A stretch of DNA of 33,468 bases from CBETVX01 sp965539935 (GCA_965539935.1 CBETVX010000031.1:1-33468); one strand, 5' to 3'. Counted from the stretch's first letter, positions 24,997 through 33,468 are shown. Notes: generated by a model not told the origin, from the letters alone. Numbers and translations are program-made.

Positions 24997-25038
24997 ATTA
25001 GTATGATAATAAATATTAAGTGTATGAAAGTTCAAGGA

Positions 25039-27084
25039 TTAAAAAAGTGAGTTAGGATCTACTATTAGGGCTATTTGACCATTTCCTAGAATAGTAGCAC
25101 CAGCAATAATTTTTATTCCAGACAAATATTTCCCTAAGGATTTAATTACTATTTCTTGTTGTCCAATTAAATTATCTACAACTAAGCCAGCAAACTTGTC
25201 TCCTTTTTTTACCACAACAACTATTAATTCTTCTTGGTAGTTATTTGTTGACTGTATTTGAAGTATTTCGTCCATCCTCAAAATAGGCAAAGTCATGTTT
25301 CTATACAATACCACTTCTTGATTTTGAACCTTTCTAATATTTTCAGATTTAATTGTAGTAATTTCTTTGATCGAATTAAGGGGAAGGGCATATTTTTCTA
25401 TACCTACATTTACCATTAGAGCCTGTATGATAGCAAGAGTTAGAGGTAACCTTATAACAAATCTTGTACCCTTATTTAGTTCTGAATGTACTTCAACTAA
25501 TCCACCTAAAGATTCAATCTTAGTTTTAACCACGTCTAACCCTACACCTCTACCTGAAATATCAGAAATTACTTCAGCTGTACTAAAGCCTGGTTTAAAA
25601 AGCAGATTGATTATTTCGCTCTCATTCATATTAGCAGCTGCTTCTTCAGTTAATAAACCCTTAGATATAGCCTTAGATTTTATTTTTTCTACAACAATTC
25701 CTTTCCCATCATCTTCCACTTCAATTACAACTGTATTTCCATCAGGATAAGCTCTCAAGGAGACTGTTCCAGATTCTGGTTTGTTTAATTTAATTCTTTC
25801 TTCAGGTTCTTCAATACCATGATCAATAGAGTTTCTAATTAAATGTATAAGTGGATCTCCAATTTCGTCAATAACAGTTCTATCTACTTCTGTTTCTTCT
25901 CCAGTCATAATTAAATTAATTTCTTTGCCAAGTTCCTTAGAAAGATCCCTTACCATTCTAGGAAATCTATTGAAAACTCTTTCTATCGGAACCATCCTAA
26001 CCTTCATAACAGCATCATGTAAACTTGTTGTAATTCTTTCTAAATATTCAACGGCATCGTTCATATTTTGATTTTGTCTAGAATCTTCTATATCTTCTAA
26101 TCTAGTTTTAATAATTATTAATTCACTTACCAAATTCATAAGGTTATCTAAACGGTCAATATCAACTCTAACAGTTTTTGAAGTTCTAGCTTTGCTTTTT
26201 TTTGAATTAGGAGTTGATTTTTTTGTCTCTTTGTTTTCTTTTATTAAATTAATATTTCTATTATCTTCAGTATCTTTTTTATTAATCATTTTTTCTATAT
26301 TTTTAGGCTCAATTTTCTCTATAAAAACACTATTAATTTCAGATATATTTAATATCTCATTTTTTGTTGTATTTTCATCAAGTTTAGTCAAATATATAAT
26401 TTCAAAGGAATCTTCAAATTTTTCGTCTTCTATTTCCTCAGCTGTTGGCTTAGATTTTATAATTTCACCATATTTTTCTAATGTATTAAAAACTATAAAA
26501 GCTCTAGCAGACTTTAACATACAGTCAGATTTTAATACAACTTTTATTTTAAATGAGTTAAAACCACTATCATGGGCTTTGTTAATCACATTATTAGTAA
26601 AATCTTCAGTTTCAATAGAGATTTCTGATACTTGGTCTTGATTATTTTCTATAACATTCTTTGTATTTTGTTCTACTTCTTTAGTTTCAGATAAATTATA
26701 ATTACCTGATTTAATTGAATTAAGTTTATCTATCAAAGGTGTAGGATCAATTTCTCCCTCAATACCTGATTTGGCAAGCTCGTTTATGTATTCTTCCAAA
26801 GTGTCAAAACATTCAAATAAAACATCGACAATAAAACCATCAATTATTATTTCCTTGTTTCTTATAGATTGTAAAACATTTTCCATTTCATGAGTTAAAC
26901 TAGCAATTTTATTATATCCCATAGTACCTGACATACCTTTTAAAGTATGAGCTATTCTAAATATCTCATTTAATAATGCTAAATCTTCAGTATTAGATTC
27001 TAAGTCTAATAAAAGTTGATTCATATGCTGTAAATGTTCTTTGGATTCTTCAATAAAGATATCCATATATTGACTCATATCCAT
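25039..27084 (-). CDS. cheA: Chemotaxis histidine kinase CheA
   Basis: Autophosphorylates and passes phosphate to CheY and CheB. It has 681 residues. P1 Hpt domain with the phosphorylated His46 in RIAHTLKG. A P2-like response-regulator-binding domain lies at about 175-265, then a Lys/Ser-rich linker. P3 dimerisation (about 300-360, starting VRVDIDRLDNLMNLVSELI). P4 ATPase with RNSIDHGIE (N box), EVEDDGKGI (G1) and GRGVGLDVVKT (G2). A C-terminal P5 CheW-like domain starts near 540. The ATG at 27084 follows GGTGGAGGTG and is 3 bases after the cheB stop. Confidence 0.97.
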   Translation of the reverse strand: MDMSQYMDIFIEESKEHLQHMNQLLLDLESNTEDLALLNEIFRIAHTLKGMSGTMGYNKIASLTHEMENVLQSIRNKEIIIDGFIVDVLFECFDTLEEYINELAKSGIEGEIDPTPLIDKLNSIKSGNYNLSETKEVEQNTKNVIENNQDQVSEISIETEDFTNNVINKAHDSGFNSFKIKVVLKSDCMLKSARAFIVFNTLEKYGEIIKSKPTAEEIEDEKFEDSFEIIYLTKLDENTTKNEILNISEINSVFIEKIEPKNIEKMINKKDTEDNRNINLIKENKETKKSTPNSKKSKARTSKTVRVDIDRLDNLMNLVSELIIIKTRLEDIEDSRQNQNMNDAVEYLERITTSLHDAVMKVRMVPIERVFNRFPRMVRDLSKELGKEINLIMTGEETEVDRTVIDEIGDPLIHLIRNSIDHGIEEPEERIKLNKPESGTVSLRAYPDGNTVVIEVEDDGKGIVVEKIKSKAISKGLLTEEAAANMNESEIINLLFKPGFSTAEVISDISGRGVGLDVVKTKIESLGGLVEVHSELNKGTRFVIRLPLTLAIIQALMVNVGIEKYALPLNSIKEITTIKSENIRKVQNQEVVLYRNMTLPILRMDEILQIQSTNNYQEELIVVVVKKGDKFAGLVVDNLIGQQEIVIKSLGKYLSGIKIIAGATILGNGQIALIVDPNSLF

Positions 27085-27087
27085 ACT

Positions 27088-28152
27088 TTACACCTCCACC
27101 GCTTTAATGATTTCTTCACTTATTTCTTCTAGTGGTAAAATTTTATCAACAATACCTAACTTTATTGCAGATTTAGGCATACCAAAAACTACACAACTTT
27201 CTTCATCTTGAGCAATAATACAATCTGAATAAGGTTTAAGATTACTTAAGCCTTTAGCCCCGTCGGAACCCATTCCAGTTAGGATGACACCTATAATATT
27301 ATTAATATTAAGCTTAGCTACAGAATTAAATAATGTATCAACCGAAGGTCTATGCCCAGAAACAGGCTTTTCTTTAGTTAGATTTATCATTAATCGGTTG
27401 TTATCATCTATTAATTTCATATGAAAACCTCCCGGAGCTATATAAGCTCTACCTGCCACAAGAATATCCTTATCTTCAGCTTCTTTTACATGGATTTCAG
27501 AAATGCTATTTAACCTATTGGCAAGGGATTTAGTAAATCCAGATGGCATATGTTGAACAATTAATATACTTGCATTAATTGATTTGGGAAGTTTTGGTAT
27601 AATGGTTTGTAGAGCCCTTGGACCACCGGTAGAAGTGCCAATCAATACAATTTTTGAGGAGCCTTTTTTAATAACCCTATAATTGTCCAATTTTTTTATA
27701 TTTTTTTTAATTATTGTAGTACTTGAAGAAAGCTTCAAATGTTTTTTTGTATTAATTTTTGAAGCTATTATAATTTTATTAATCAGATTATTTTTCATAT
27801 CTTCAGTATTAACTTTGAAAATACTGGAAGGTTTTGTAATAAAATCAACAGCACCTAGATTTAAAGCTTGGATAGTTGCATCAGCACCATCCATAGTTAA
27901 ACTACTTAACATTAATGTGGGAGTTGGATATTTATTCATAATTTCTTTCAGTGCAGTTAATCCGTCCATAATAGGCATTTCTATATCCATTGTTATAACA
28001 TCAGGACTAAGAGTTTTTACTTTTTCTATAGCTTCTATACCATTTCTTGCAGTATCAATTACCTTTGTGTTTTTATTAGAGTTAATAATATCTGAAACTA
28101 CTTTTCTCATAAATGCTGAATCATCTACAACAAGTACTTTGATCTGAGACAT
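27088..28152 (-). CDS. cheB: Chemotaxis response regulator protein-glutamate methylesterase CheB
   Basis: Removes methyl groups from chemoreceptors when phosphorylated by CheA. It has 354 residues. The receiver domain (about 1-120) has Asp10/Asp11 and the phosphoacceptor Asp56 in TMDIEMP. The C-terminal esterase (about 165-350) has the catalytic Ser in GTSTGGPRAL, His in VQHMPSGFT and Asp in TGMGSDGAKG. The linker (about 125-165) is rich in Lys, Ser and Ile. The ATG at 28152 directly follows the stop of the upstream gene (TAGATG), so the two are coupled. No cheR is visible in this window. Confidence 0.97.
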   Translation of the reverse strand: MSQIKVLVVDDSAFMRKVVSDIINSNKNTKVIDTARNGIEAIEKVKTLSPDVITMDIEMPIMDGLTALKEIMNKYPTPTLMLSSLTMDGADATIQALNLGAVDFITKPSSIFKVNTEDMKNNLINKIIIASKINTKKHLKLSSSTTIIKKNIKKLDNYRVIKKGSSKIVLIGTSTGGPRALQTIIPKLPKSINASILIVQHMPSGFTKSLANRLNSISEIHVKEAEDKDILVAGRAYIAPGGFHMKLIDDNNRLMINLTKEKPVSGHRPSVDTLFNSVAKLNINNIIGVILTGMGSDGAKGLSNLKPYSDCIIAQDEESCVVFGMPKSAIKLGIVDKILPLEEISEEIIKAVEV

Positions 28153-28818
28153 CTATATCAATCCTTTTTTTATTAATTTACTTTGTTTGTCAAAGATGAA
28201 TTTAATCAATTTTGTCCTTTTATTTTCTTCAAATTCATAGAATTTAATTGCTGTATCATAGTTAATTAGTGAATCATTTAATTTTTGGCTTCTTATTATC
28301 TCACCTAATACAGTAATACATTCATTATCTAATGGAATCTTACAACTAACTGTACTTCCTACTGGGATTTTTTCTTTACAGATTGCTCTTATTCCCCCAC
28401 CACTAATATCCTTTGTTATACAATCAATGGTTTTTATAGAACTATTATTTTCAATTATATCTAAGGTCACATTTAGTACAATATTTAATCTATAATAACT
28501 TCTTCTTTGCAACTTCCGTATTTTACCTATTTTGTTAATGTATAAAAGAGATAATCTTGACATATTTTCTCTTTTGATTACTTCTCCCATAAAGTAATAT
28601 TTTCCTGTATTTTTTTTATTAAATATTATATATATTTTAGTTCCAACTTGAATTGGAAATAATTTACCCTCTAAGATTGGTGTTGATATAGCAATTTTGT
28701 TATCACTAAATATTTTTTGAACATTACTTTTAAGTCTTAAGTATGAAGAATCATTCTTCTGTATTTCAATACTGATGTTATCTCCAACTTTTAAAACTTT
28801 AGAAAGACTTTCTTTCAA
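28153..28818 (-). CDS. PilZ-domain flagellar brake protein, YcgR-like
   Basis: A 221-residue protein with an N-terminal YcgR-like domain (about 1-98) and a C-terminal PilZ domain. Both c-di-GMP binding motifs are intact: RxxxR at Arg106-Ser-Tyr-Tyr-Arg110 and DxSxxG at Asp137-Ile-Ser-Gly-Gly-Gly142. It is expected to slow or stop the flagellar motor when c-di-GMP is high. The start is a TTG at 28818, 7 bases after AAGGAGG. Its place between flhG and cheB puts c-di-GMP control inside the fla/che operon; in B. subtilis the YcgR homologue is elsewhere. Confidence 0.92.
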   Translation of the reverse strand: MKESLSKVLKVGDNISIEIQKNDSSYLRLKSNVQKIFSDNKIAISTPILEGKLFPIQVGTKIYIIFNKKNTGKYYFMGEVIKRENMSRLSLLYINKIGKIRKLQRRSYYRLNIVLNVTLDIIENNSSIKTIDCITKDISGGGIRAICKEKIPVGSTVSCKIPLDNECITVLGEIIRSQKLNDSLINYDTAIKFYEFEENKRTKLIKFIFDKQSKLIKKGLI

Positions 28819-28837
28819 TAAAATGCCTCCTTATAAT

Positions 28838-28981
28838 TTATTTTAAATTATAAAATAAGTTATTAATATACTTTTTTAGACTACTAAATTCCTTAATTTC
28901 TTTACTGTTAGATATTAAATTATAAGCTATATGTTCAACACTTTTAGTTGCTATACAGTTAGGAAAAATTAATACACATGG
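28838..28981 (-). pseudogene. flhG: Cut-off C-terminal tail of flhG after a premature stop
   Basis: Directly after the TAA that ends the flhG frame (28984-28982), the same frame stays open for 47 codons and stops with TAA at 28840-28838, leaving 19 bases that hold the SD of the next gene. It encodes PCVLIFPNCIATKS, then VEHIAYNLISNSKEIKEF and a final basic-aromatic segment ending NNLFYNLK. This reads as the missing FlhG end: families with a VxxQxPFLLxxP-like segment followed by a helix. No alternative start with an SD is present; the ATG at 28979 is out of frame and stops after six codons. The 163 bases between flhG and the PilZ gene therefore hold former or hidden coding sequence. Confidence 0.8.
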
Positions 28982-29725
28982 TTACTGAGATTTTACAGAC
29001 TTTTTTACAGCAGGGTCTTCATATATAAATCCTAATTTTTCAAGTTCAATATTTAAAAACCTTTTTGTTGCAGAATTCAGTTTATTGAATACATCATTGC
29101 CCTCTTGGGAATTTTCAACTCTATTAACTACAATTTTAATAATTTTATCAGTTTTTCCGATGTTTTTTATTACAGCATATGCATCCGTAATAGATGTAGG
29201 TTCAGGAGTAACAACAAGTATCATTTCATTTGCAGCTTCAACAAATGTAATTACTGAATCATTTATTCCTGCTCCAGTATCTATTAAAATATAGTCTGTC
29301 GTATCATTCAAGAGTAAAAAATTATTAATTAAATGGTTTATTTCCGATTTGGGTAAATTTATCATTTCTTTTATTCCAGAACCGGCAGATATAATGTCAA
29401 TACCATTAGGTCCCTTTATTCTAATATCTAGAATGTTATCTTCGTTTCTAATAACATTGGCCAAAGTTTTTTTTGGAACTAATCCTAGAACAACATCAAT
29501 ATTTCCTAGACCTAAATCTGCATCTATAATTGTTACTCTTTGATTAAGTTTGCTTAATTCAATTGCAAGATTTATTGTAAAATTTGTTTTACCTACTCCA
29601 CCTTTACCACTAGTTATTGTAATAACCCTAGATATACTTTTCATAGAATTATTAGTATTTTTTATTGTGTTTTTTTTATTAATTTTACCAATTAATTCCC
29701 TAAGGCTAGATGCTTGGTCTCTCAT
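28982..29725 (-). CDS. flhG: Flagellar number/position regulator FlhG (YlxH), truncated
   Basis: MinD-like ATPase that controls flagellar number and placement with FlhF. It starts MRDQASSLREL, where DQAxxL is the motif that activates the FlhF GTPase. The deviant Walker A TSGKGGVGKTNF, the DADLGLGN motif and the DTGAG switch region are intact. The frame ends at an in-frame TAA after LGFIYEDPAVKKSVKSQ, giving 247 residues. The family is usually close to 295, and reading past the stop gives 295. The lost part includes the C-terminal helix known as a membrane-targeting sequence in MinD/FlhG proteins. The ATG at 29725 follows AGGTGATTAAA; a GTG at 29734 is less likely. Confidence 0.9.
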   Translation of the reverse strand: MRDQASSLRELIGKINKKNTIKNTNNSMKSISRVITITSGKGGVGKTNFTINLAIELSKLNQRVTIIDADLGLGNIDVVLGLVPKKTLANVIRNEDNILDIRIKGPNGIDIISAGSGIKEMINLPKSEINHLINNFLLLNDTTDYILIDTGAGINDSVITFVEAANEMILVVTPEPTSITDAYAVIKNIGKTDKIIKIVVNRVENSQEGNDVFNKLNSATKRFLNIELEKLGFIYEDPAVKKSVKSQ

Positions 29726-29726
29726 T

Positions 29727-30854
29727 TTAATCACCTACTATACGGTTAGCAATTTTATCGATATTAGCTATTTCAATATCATCTGGAACACTTTGTCCAG
29801 TAGTAATATAAGATAATTGGCGGTCAGTTAAAAGTTTAGTATTAAGAATATTACCTATATTATTTGACTCATCAATTTTTGTAAAAAGTAGTTTGTAGTC
29901 GCCTATTCTACTATATGACTCAACAATACTCAATATATCATTAAAGGCTGTAGTGAGACTTATCAATAAAAAGATATCAGGGGAATCTATATTTTTAACA
30001 AGTACTTCTAGTTCTTTAATCAGCTCATTATTTTTATGATTTCTCCCTGCTGTATCAACTAAAATATAGTCCAGATTACTATACTTAGAAATAATTTTCT
30101 GAATTTCATTTGGCTCATAAATAACTGATAATGGAATATTTAATATTTCACTATATATTTTTAATTGGTCAACTGCACCTATTCTATAAGTGTCGGATGT
30201 AATGAGACCAACGTTATTGTTATCTATTATTGATAGTTTTGCAGCAAGTTTAGCTATTGTAGTAGTCTTACCTACTCCCGTTGGGCCTATAAGAAAAATG
30301 ATTTTAGGTTTATTTGAGTTTTTTTCAATAATATAGGGCATTCCTAGATACTTTTTGATTTGTACTTTAATAGCATTTTTAATGGATTGTTCATTTTCTT
30401 CCGTTAAATTAATTTGTCTTTGAACAATATTTATTATTTGATTTGCTATTTTCCTATCAACACCATTTTTAATTAATTTATTTACATATTTGTCTTCTAT
30501 AGTATTATTTGTAAGCTCTTTTTCAATTGTTCCATCAACCTTAGTTAATACCTTCTTGAGCATTTTCCTCATAGAATTTAATTCTTCTGAAAGACCATTA
30601 ATAAGGGCATTATTATCTAAATTGTTTGTCTTATTTTGAAAGCTTTCTTTTTTATTTTGATTATATAAATCATTGTTATATTCTTTTGAATCTATAGCAG
30701 CAACAACTTCAACAAGGGGTTTATGGAAAAATCCCTTTATACCTCTTTTTTTAATTTTGCGAGTATGAAGAATCACTGCTTCTTTACCTAATTCGCTCTT
30801 TATTTTAATCATGGCTTCCTGAACATCATTGGCAATGTATCTTTTAACTTTCAT
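29727..30854 (-). CDS. flhF: Flagellar biosynthesis SRP-type GTPase FlhF
   Basis: Places the flagellar basal body; third member of the SRP GTPase family with Ffh and FtsY. It has 375 residues. A basic B domain at the N terminus (VKRYIANDVQEAMIKIKSEL) is followed by a Lys/Asn-rich linker, then the NG domain from about residue 100. GPTGVGKTTTIAKLAA is G1, SDTYRIGAVDQLKIYSEI is the SRP insertion, VDTAGRNHK is G3 and TKIDE is G4. The ATG at 30854 immediately follows the flhA stop (TAGATG), with GGTGAAAATA upstream. Its stop nearly touches the flhG start. Confidence 0.96.
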   Translation of the reverse strand: MKVKRYIANDVQEAMIKIKSELGKEAVILHTRKIKKRGIKGFFHKPLVEVVAAIDSKEYNNDLYNQNKKESFQNKTNNLDNNALINGLSEELNSMRKMLKKVLTKVDGTIEKELTNNTIEDKYVNKLIKNGVDRKIANQIINIVQRQINLTEENEQSIKNAIKVQIKKYLGMPYIIEKNSNKPKIIFLIGPTGVGKTTTIAKLAAKLSIIDNNNVGLITSDTYRIGAVDQLKIYSEILNIPLSVIYEPNEIQKIISKYSNLDYILVDTAGRNHKNNELIKELEVLVKNIDSPDIFLLISLTTAFNDILSIVESYSRIGDYKLLFTKIDESNNIGNILNTKLLTDRQLSYITTGQSVPDDIEIANIDKIANRIVGD

Positions 30855-32882
30855 CTATATTTTCACCATCCCAACAGACTGAACTTCAATATTTTGCTCA
30901 ATTTCATTATAAGATAAAACTACTAGATCAGGTATTAATTGTTCAGATAAATTTTTAAAATATATTCTTACTATTGGAGCAGTTAGGACAATAGGTTGTT
31001 CTCCAATTGTAACAAGTTTTTGTAATTCAACTGACAAATTATTTAGCAAAGATTGAGTTGTATTAGGGTCTAAAGATAAATAGGAACCATGTTCAGACTG
31101 TTGAATAGATTCCATTATTGTCTTTTCTAACTGAGGGTCTAAAGTTATAACCTTAAGCTTATTATTGTTAATATATTGTCTGGTTATTGCCCTTCCTAAT
31201 GATTGGCGTACATATTCTGTTAACATATTTGGGTCCTTAGTTATTAAACAATAATCAGCTAAAGTTTCTAAGATTGTTACAAGGTCTCTAATTGAAACAT
31301 TTTCTCTTAATAAATTACATAGTACTTTCTGTATTTCACCAATTGTCATGAGTTTAGGTACTAGTTCATCAATTAAAGCTGAGTTTTGTTCTTTAATATT
31401 ATCTATTAAGGTTTTGACTTCTTGTCTTCCTAATAATTCAGATGAATGTTTCTTAATTACTTCGGTTAAATGTGTAGATATTATTGAAGATGGATCTACC
31501 ACAGTGTATCCTAATATTTCTGCTTTTTCTCTAAGATCTTCTGATATCCATTTTGCAGGAAGTCCAAATGCTGGTTCTATAGTATCTATACCTTCTATTT
31601 TATCTTCTGCTGTTCCTGGATCCATAGCTAAAAAATGATCAAACATAATATTACCTCGTGCTATATCGATTCCTTTGATTTTTATTAAATACTCATTAGG
31701 TTCTAGCTGAATATTATCCCTTAATCTAATCATAGGAACAACTATACCAAGTTCCATAGCAATTTGTCTTCTAATCATAACTAATCTATCAAATAGATCT
31801 CCACCTTGATTGGGATCAGCAAGAGGAATTATTCCATAACCAAACTCTAATTCAATTGGATCAATATTTAGTAATGGTAAAATACTTTCTGGTTTTCTAA
31901 TTTCCTCTATCTCAGCTTCTTCTTCTACTTCCAATTCTTCACTTTCACCTTTTATTATTTCATTGCGCAAAATAAATCCTAGGTATAAAAAAGTAGCAGA
32001 TAAAATAAAATAAGGGATAGTTGGTAATGGTGTTATCCCTAGAAAAAGTAGCACACCTGATATAATAAACATTATTTTAGGCTGATTAAAGAGTTGACTT
32101 AATACATCAGTACCTAAATCAGAATCCGAAGCTGCCCTAGTCACAACAATACCCGTTCCAGTAGAGATTAGAAGGGCAGGAATTTGACTTACAAGTCCAT
32201 CACCAACTGTAAGCAAAGTATATTGTTTCAATGCTTCTGTAATACTCATACCATTAATAAAGCTACCTATTAAAAAACCTGCAGCTATATTTATTACTGT
32301 AATTATTATACCTGCTATAGCATCACCTTTTACAAATTTACTAGCACCATCCATTGCACCATAAAAATCTGCTTCTCTTTGGATCCTTTGTCTTCGCACC
32401 TTTGCATCATTCTCTGAAATTAAACCTGAATTTAAGTCTGCATCTATAGCCATTTGTTTACCAGGCATAGCATCCAATGTAAATCTTGCAGCCACTTCAG
32501 ATACTCTCTCTGCACCCTTAGTTATAACCATAAATTGGATAATGATTATTATTATAAATACAACGAATCCAACAATAGCATTACCACCAATAACAAAATT
32601 ACCAAAAGCTTCAATTACATTTCCAGCATTACCATCTTTTAAGATATATCTAGTTGTAGTAATATTTAATGCCAATCTAAATAATGTAGTAATAAGTAAC
32701 AAAGATGGAAAAACAGAAAATTCAAGAGGTTCTTTATTGTAAATAGCAATTAAAAGTACCAATAAAGCTAATGAAATATTAATACTAAGTAATAGGTCTA
32801 CCATAAAAAGAGGTATTGGCACAATAATTATTACAACAATAGCTATAATAGATATTGCAACTATAATATCTCCAAATTTCAT
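30855..32882 (-). CDS. flhA: Flagellar export apparatus protein FlhA
   Basis: Large membrane component of the flagellar type III export gate. It has 675 residues. The N-terminal half (to about 305) has about eight hydrophobic segments. Between them is the FHIPEP-family signature (RFTLDAMPGKQMAIDADLN then SGLI). An acidic linker lies near 308-325 (EELEVEEEAEIEEI). The cytosolic C-terminal half binds chaperones and late substrates. The ATG at 32882 follows GGGGGAAAAGT, 17 bases after flhB. Confidence 0.97.
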   Translation of the reverse strand: MKFGDIIVAISIIAIVVIIIVPIPLFMVDLLLSINISLALLVLLIAIYNKEPLEFSVFPSLLLITTLFRLALNITTTRYILKDGNAGNVIEAFGNFVIGGNAIVGFVVFIIIIIIQFMVITKGAERVSEVAARFTLDAMPGKQMAIDADLNSGLISENDAKVRRQRIQREADFYGAMDGASKFVKGDAIAGIIITVINIAAGFLIGSFINGMSITEALKQYTLLTVGDGLVSQIPALLISTGTGIVVTRAASDSDLGTDVLSQLFNQPKIMFIISGVLLFLGITPLPTIPYFILSATFLYLGFILRNEIIKGESEELEVEEEAEIEEIRKPESILPLLNIDPIELEFGYGIIPLADPNQGGDLFDRLVMIRRQIAMELGIVVPMIRLRDNIQLEPNEYLIKIKGIDIARGNIMFDHFLAMDPGTAEDKIEGIDTIEPAFGLPAKWISEDLREKAEILGYTVVDPSSIISTHLTEVIKKHSSELLGRQEVKTLIDNIKEQNSALIDELVPKLMTIGEIQKVLCNLLRENVSIRDLVTILETLADYCLITKDPNMLTEYVRQSLGRAITRQYINNNKLKVITLDPQLEKTIMESIQQSEHGSYLSLDPNTTQSLLNNLSVELQKLVTIGEQPIVLTAPIVRIYFKNLSEQLIPDLVVLSYNEIEQNIEVQSVGMVKI

Positions 32883-32899
32883 ACTTTTCCCCCTTACTA

Positions 32900-33468
32900 T
32901 TAGTTTTTAATACTATAAATATATGCTAACACTTCAGCTACAGCTTCATAAAGCTCAGGAGGAATAAACTCTCCAATTTCAACAGTATAATATAGACTTC
33001 GTGCTAAAGGCTTATTTTCTACAATTGGAATATCATGTTCACCAGCAAGTTTTTTTATATTTTGAGCTATTAAATTCTTTCCCTTACCTATTACTTTAGG
33101 AGCTGAATCAATTTCATTATTATATACTAAGGCAATAGCATAATGGGTAGGATTTGTAATAACCACATCTGCTTTTGGTATGTCTTGCATCATTCTACTC
33201 ATTGAAATTTGACGTTGCTTTTCTTTTATTTTTGACTTAACTAAAGGATCTCCTTCAGTCTGTTTAAACTCTTCTTTTACTTCTTGTTTAGTCATTTTTA
33301 ACTCTTTTTCATACTCCCATTTTTTGTAATAATAATCTAGTATTGCTAAAATTAAAAGAATTAAAGAACATCTTAATACTAAATTAAAAATAACACTCCA
33401 AAGATATTTTATTAAAGATATAATTTCCATATCAAAAAGTATCAAAATATTATCATATTCATTCATTA
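32900..33468 (-). CDS. flhB: Flagellar export switch protein FlhB, C-terminal part (cut by window edge)
   Basis: Controls the switch of export from rod/hook to filament substrates. Only about 190 C-terminal residues are in the window and the frame continues past the right edge; the ATG at 33466 is internal, not the start. The last membrane segment (FNLVLRCSLILLILAILDYY) is followed by the conserved KMTKQEVKEEFKQTEGDP and KQRQISMSRMM segments. The autocleavage motif NPTH follows (VITNPTHYAIALVY), cut between Asn and Pro. The family is usually about 360 residues, and clostridia sometimes fuse it to fliR, which cannot be judged here. Confidence 0.95.
   Translation of the reverse strand, partial: MNEYDNILILFDMEIISLIKYLWSVIFNLVLRCSLILLILAILDYYYKKWEYEKELKMTKQEVKEEFKQTEGDPLVKSKIKEKQRQISMSRMMQDIPKADVVITNPTHYAIALVYNNEIDSAPKVIGKGKNLIAQNIKKLAGEHDIPIVENKPLARSLYYTVEIGEFIPPELYEAVAEVLAYIYSIKN

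Noticed and set aside
27683..28147. 154-codon ORF on the plus strand
   Set aside because: It lies wholly inside cheB in the opposite direction, has a composition typical of an antisense shadow (runs of Ile, Phe, Ser, Leu) and no recognisable motif. The same applies to other plus-strand ORFs such as 26192-26641, 11236-11640, 2586-2969 and 25367-25750.
28961..28979. Translation restart at the ATG just after the flhG stop
   Set aside because: The ATG at 28979 is out of frame with the FlhG tail, reaches a stop after six codons and has no SD.
28977..28990. Programmed frameshift or recoding at the flhG stop
   Set aside because: The tail is in the same frame as flhG, so no frameshift is needed. 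The stop is TAA, not TGA or TAG, so selenocysteine or pyrrolysine insertion is not expected, and TAA ends many other genes here.

Overview
The window is a low-GC (roughly 30% by eye), gene-dense stretch of a Firmicutes chromosome. Every supported gene lies on the minus strand, so transcription runs from high to low coordinates. Long PolC with a PHP domain and an embedded exonuclease, NusA without C-terminal acidic repeats, TTG and GTG starts with strong Shine-Dalgarno (SD) sites, and a fla/che block with CheC and CheD all point to a motile clostridial or Tissierellia-like anaerobe. I cannot name the genus. No tRNA, rRNA, insertion sequence, CRISPR array, prophage or other sign of transfer was found.

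Layout in the direction of transcription. (1) 33468 to 20333 is the distal part of a fla/che operon: flhB (cut by the window edge), flhA, flhF, flhG, a PilZ/YcgR gene, cheB, cheA, cheW, cheC, cheD, sigD, fapA, a small Lys/Asn-rich protein, and a membrane-anchored coiled-coil/HTH protein in the swrB position. (2) 20242 to 18548 is rpsB-tsf, with its own promoter, a structured leader and a strong terminator. (3) 18415 to about 7701 is pyrH-frr-small ORF-uppS-cdsA-dxr-rseP-ispG-polC: nucleotide supply, ribosome recycling, undecaprenyl and phospholipid synthesis, the MEP isoprenoid pathway and the replicative polymerase. (4) 7698 to 77 is the nusA-infB operon: rimP-nusA-rnpM-ylxQ-infB-rbfA-nrnA-truB-ribF. 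It is driven by a strong promoter just after polC and has a terminator-like hairpin in its leader. (5) A strong promoter at the left edge (40-68) points out of the window, probably towards rpsO.

The order closely follows the Bacillus subtilis flhB-to-ribC segment. The differences are insertion of a PilZ gene, fapA and a small ORF in the flagellar part, a small ORF between frr and uppS, ispG in place of proS, nrnA between rbfA and truB, and no ylxP.

This is mostly ordinary core genome and I see no new defence or mobile system. The strongest anomaly is flhG: a single in-frame TAA stop interrupts an otherwise intact frame and removes the last 48 codons, while the cut-off tail remains open in the same frame up to a natural stop just before the next gene's SD. 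Other points worth checking are the leader hairpin of the rimP-nusA operon, the long hairpin plus three-codon mini-ORF before rpsB, and three poorly characterised small genes.
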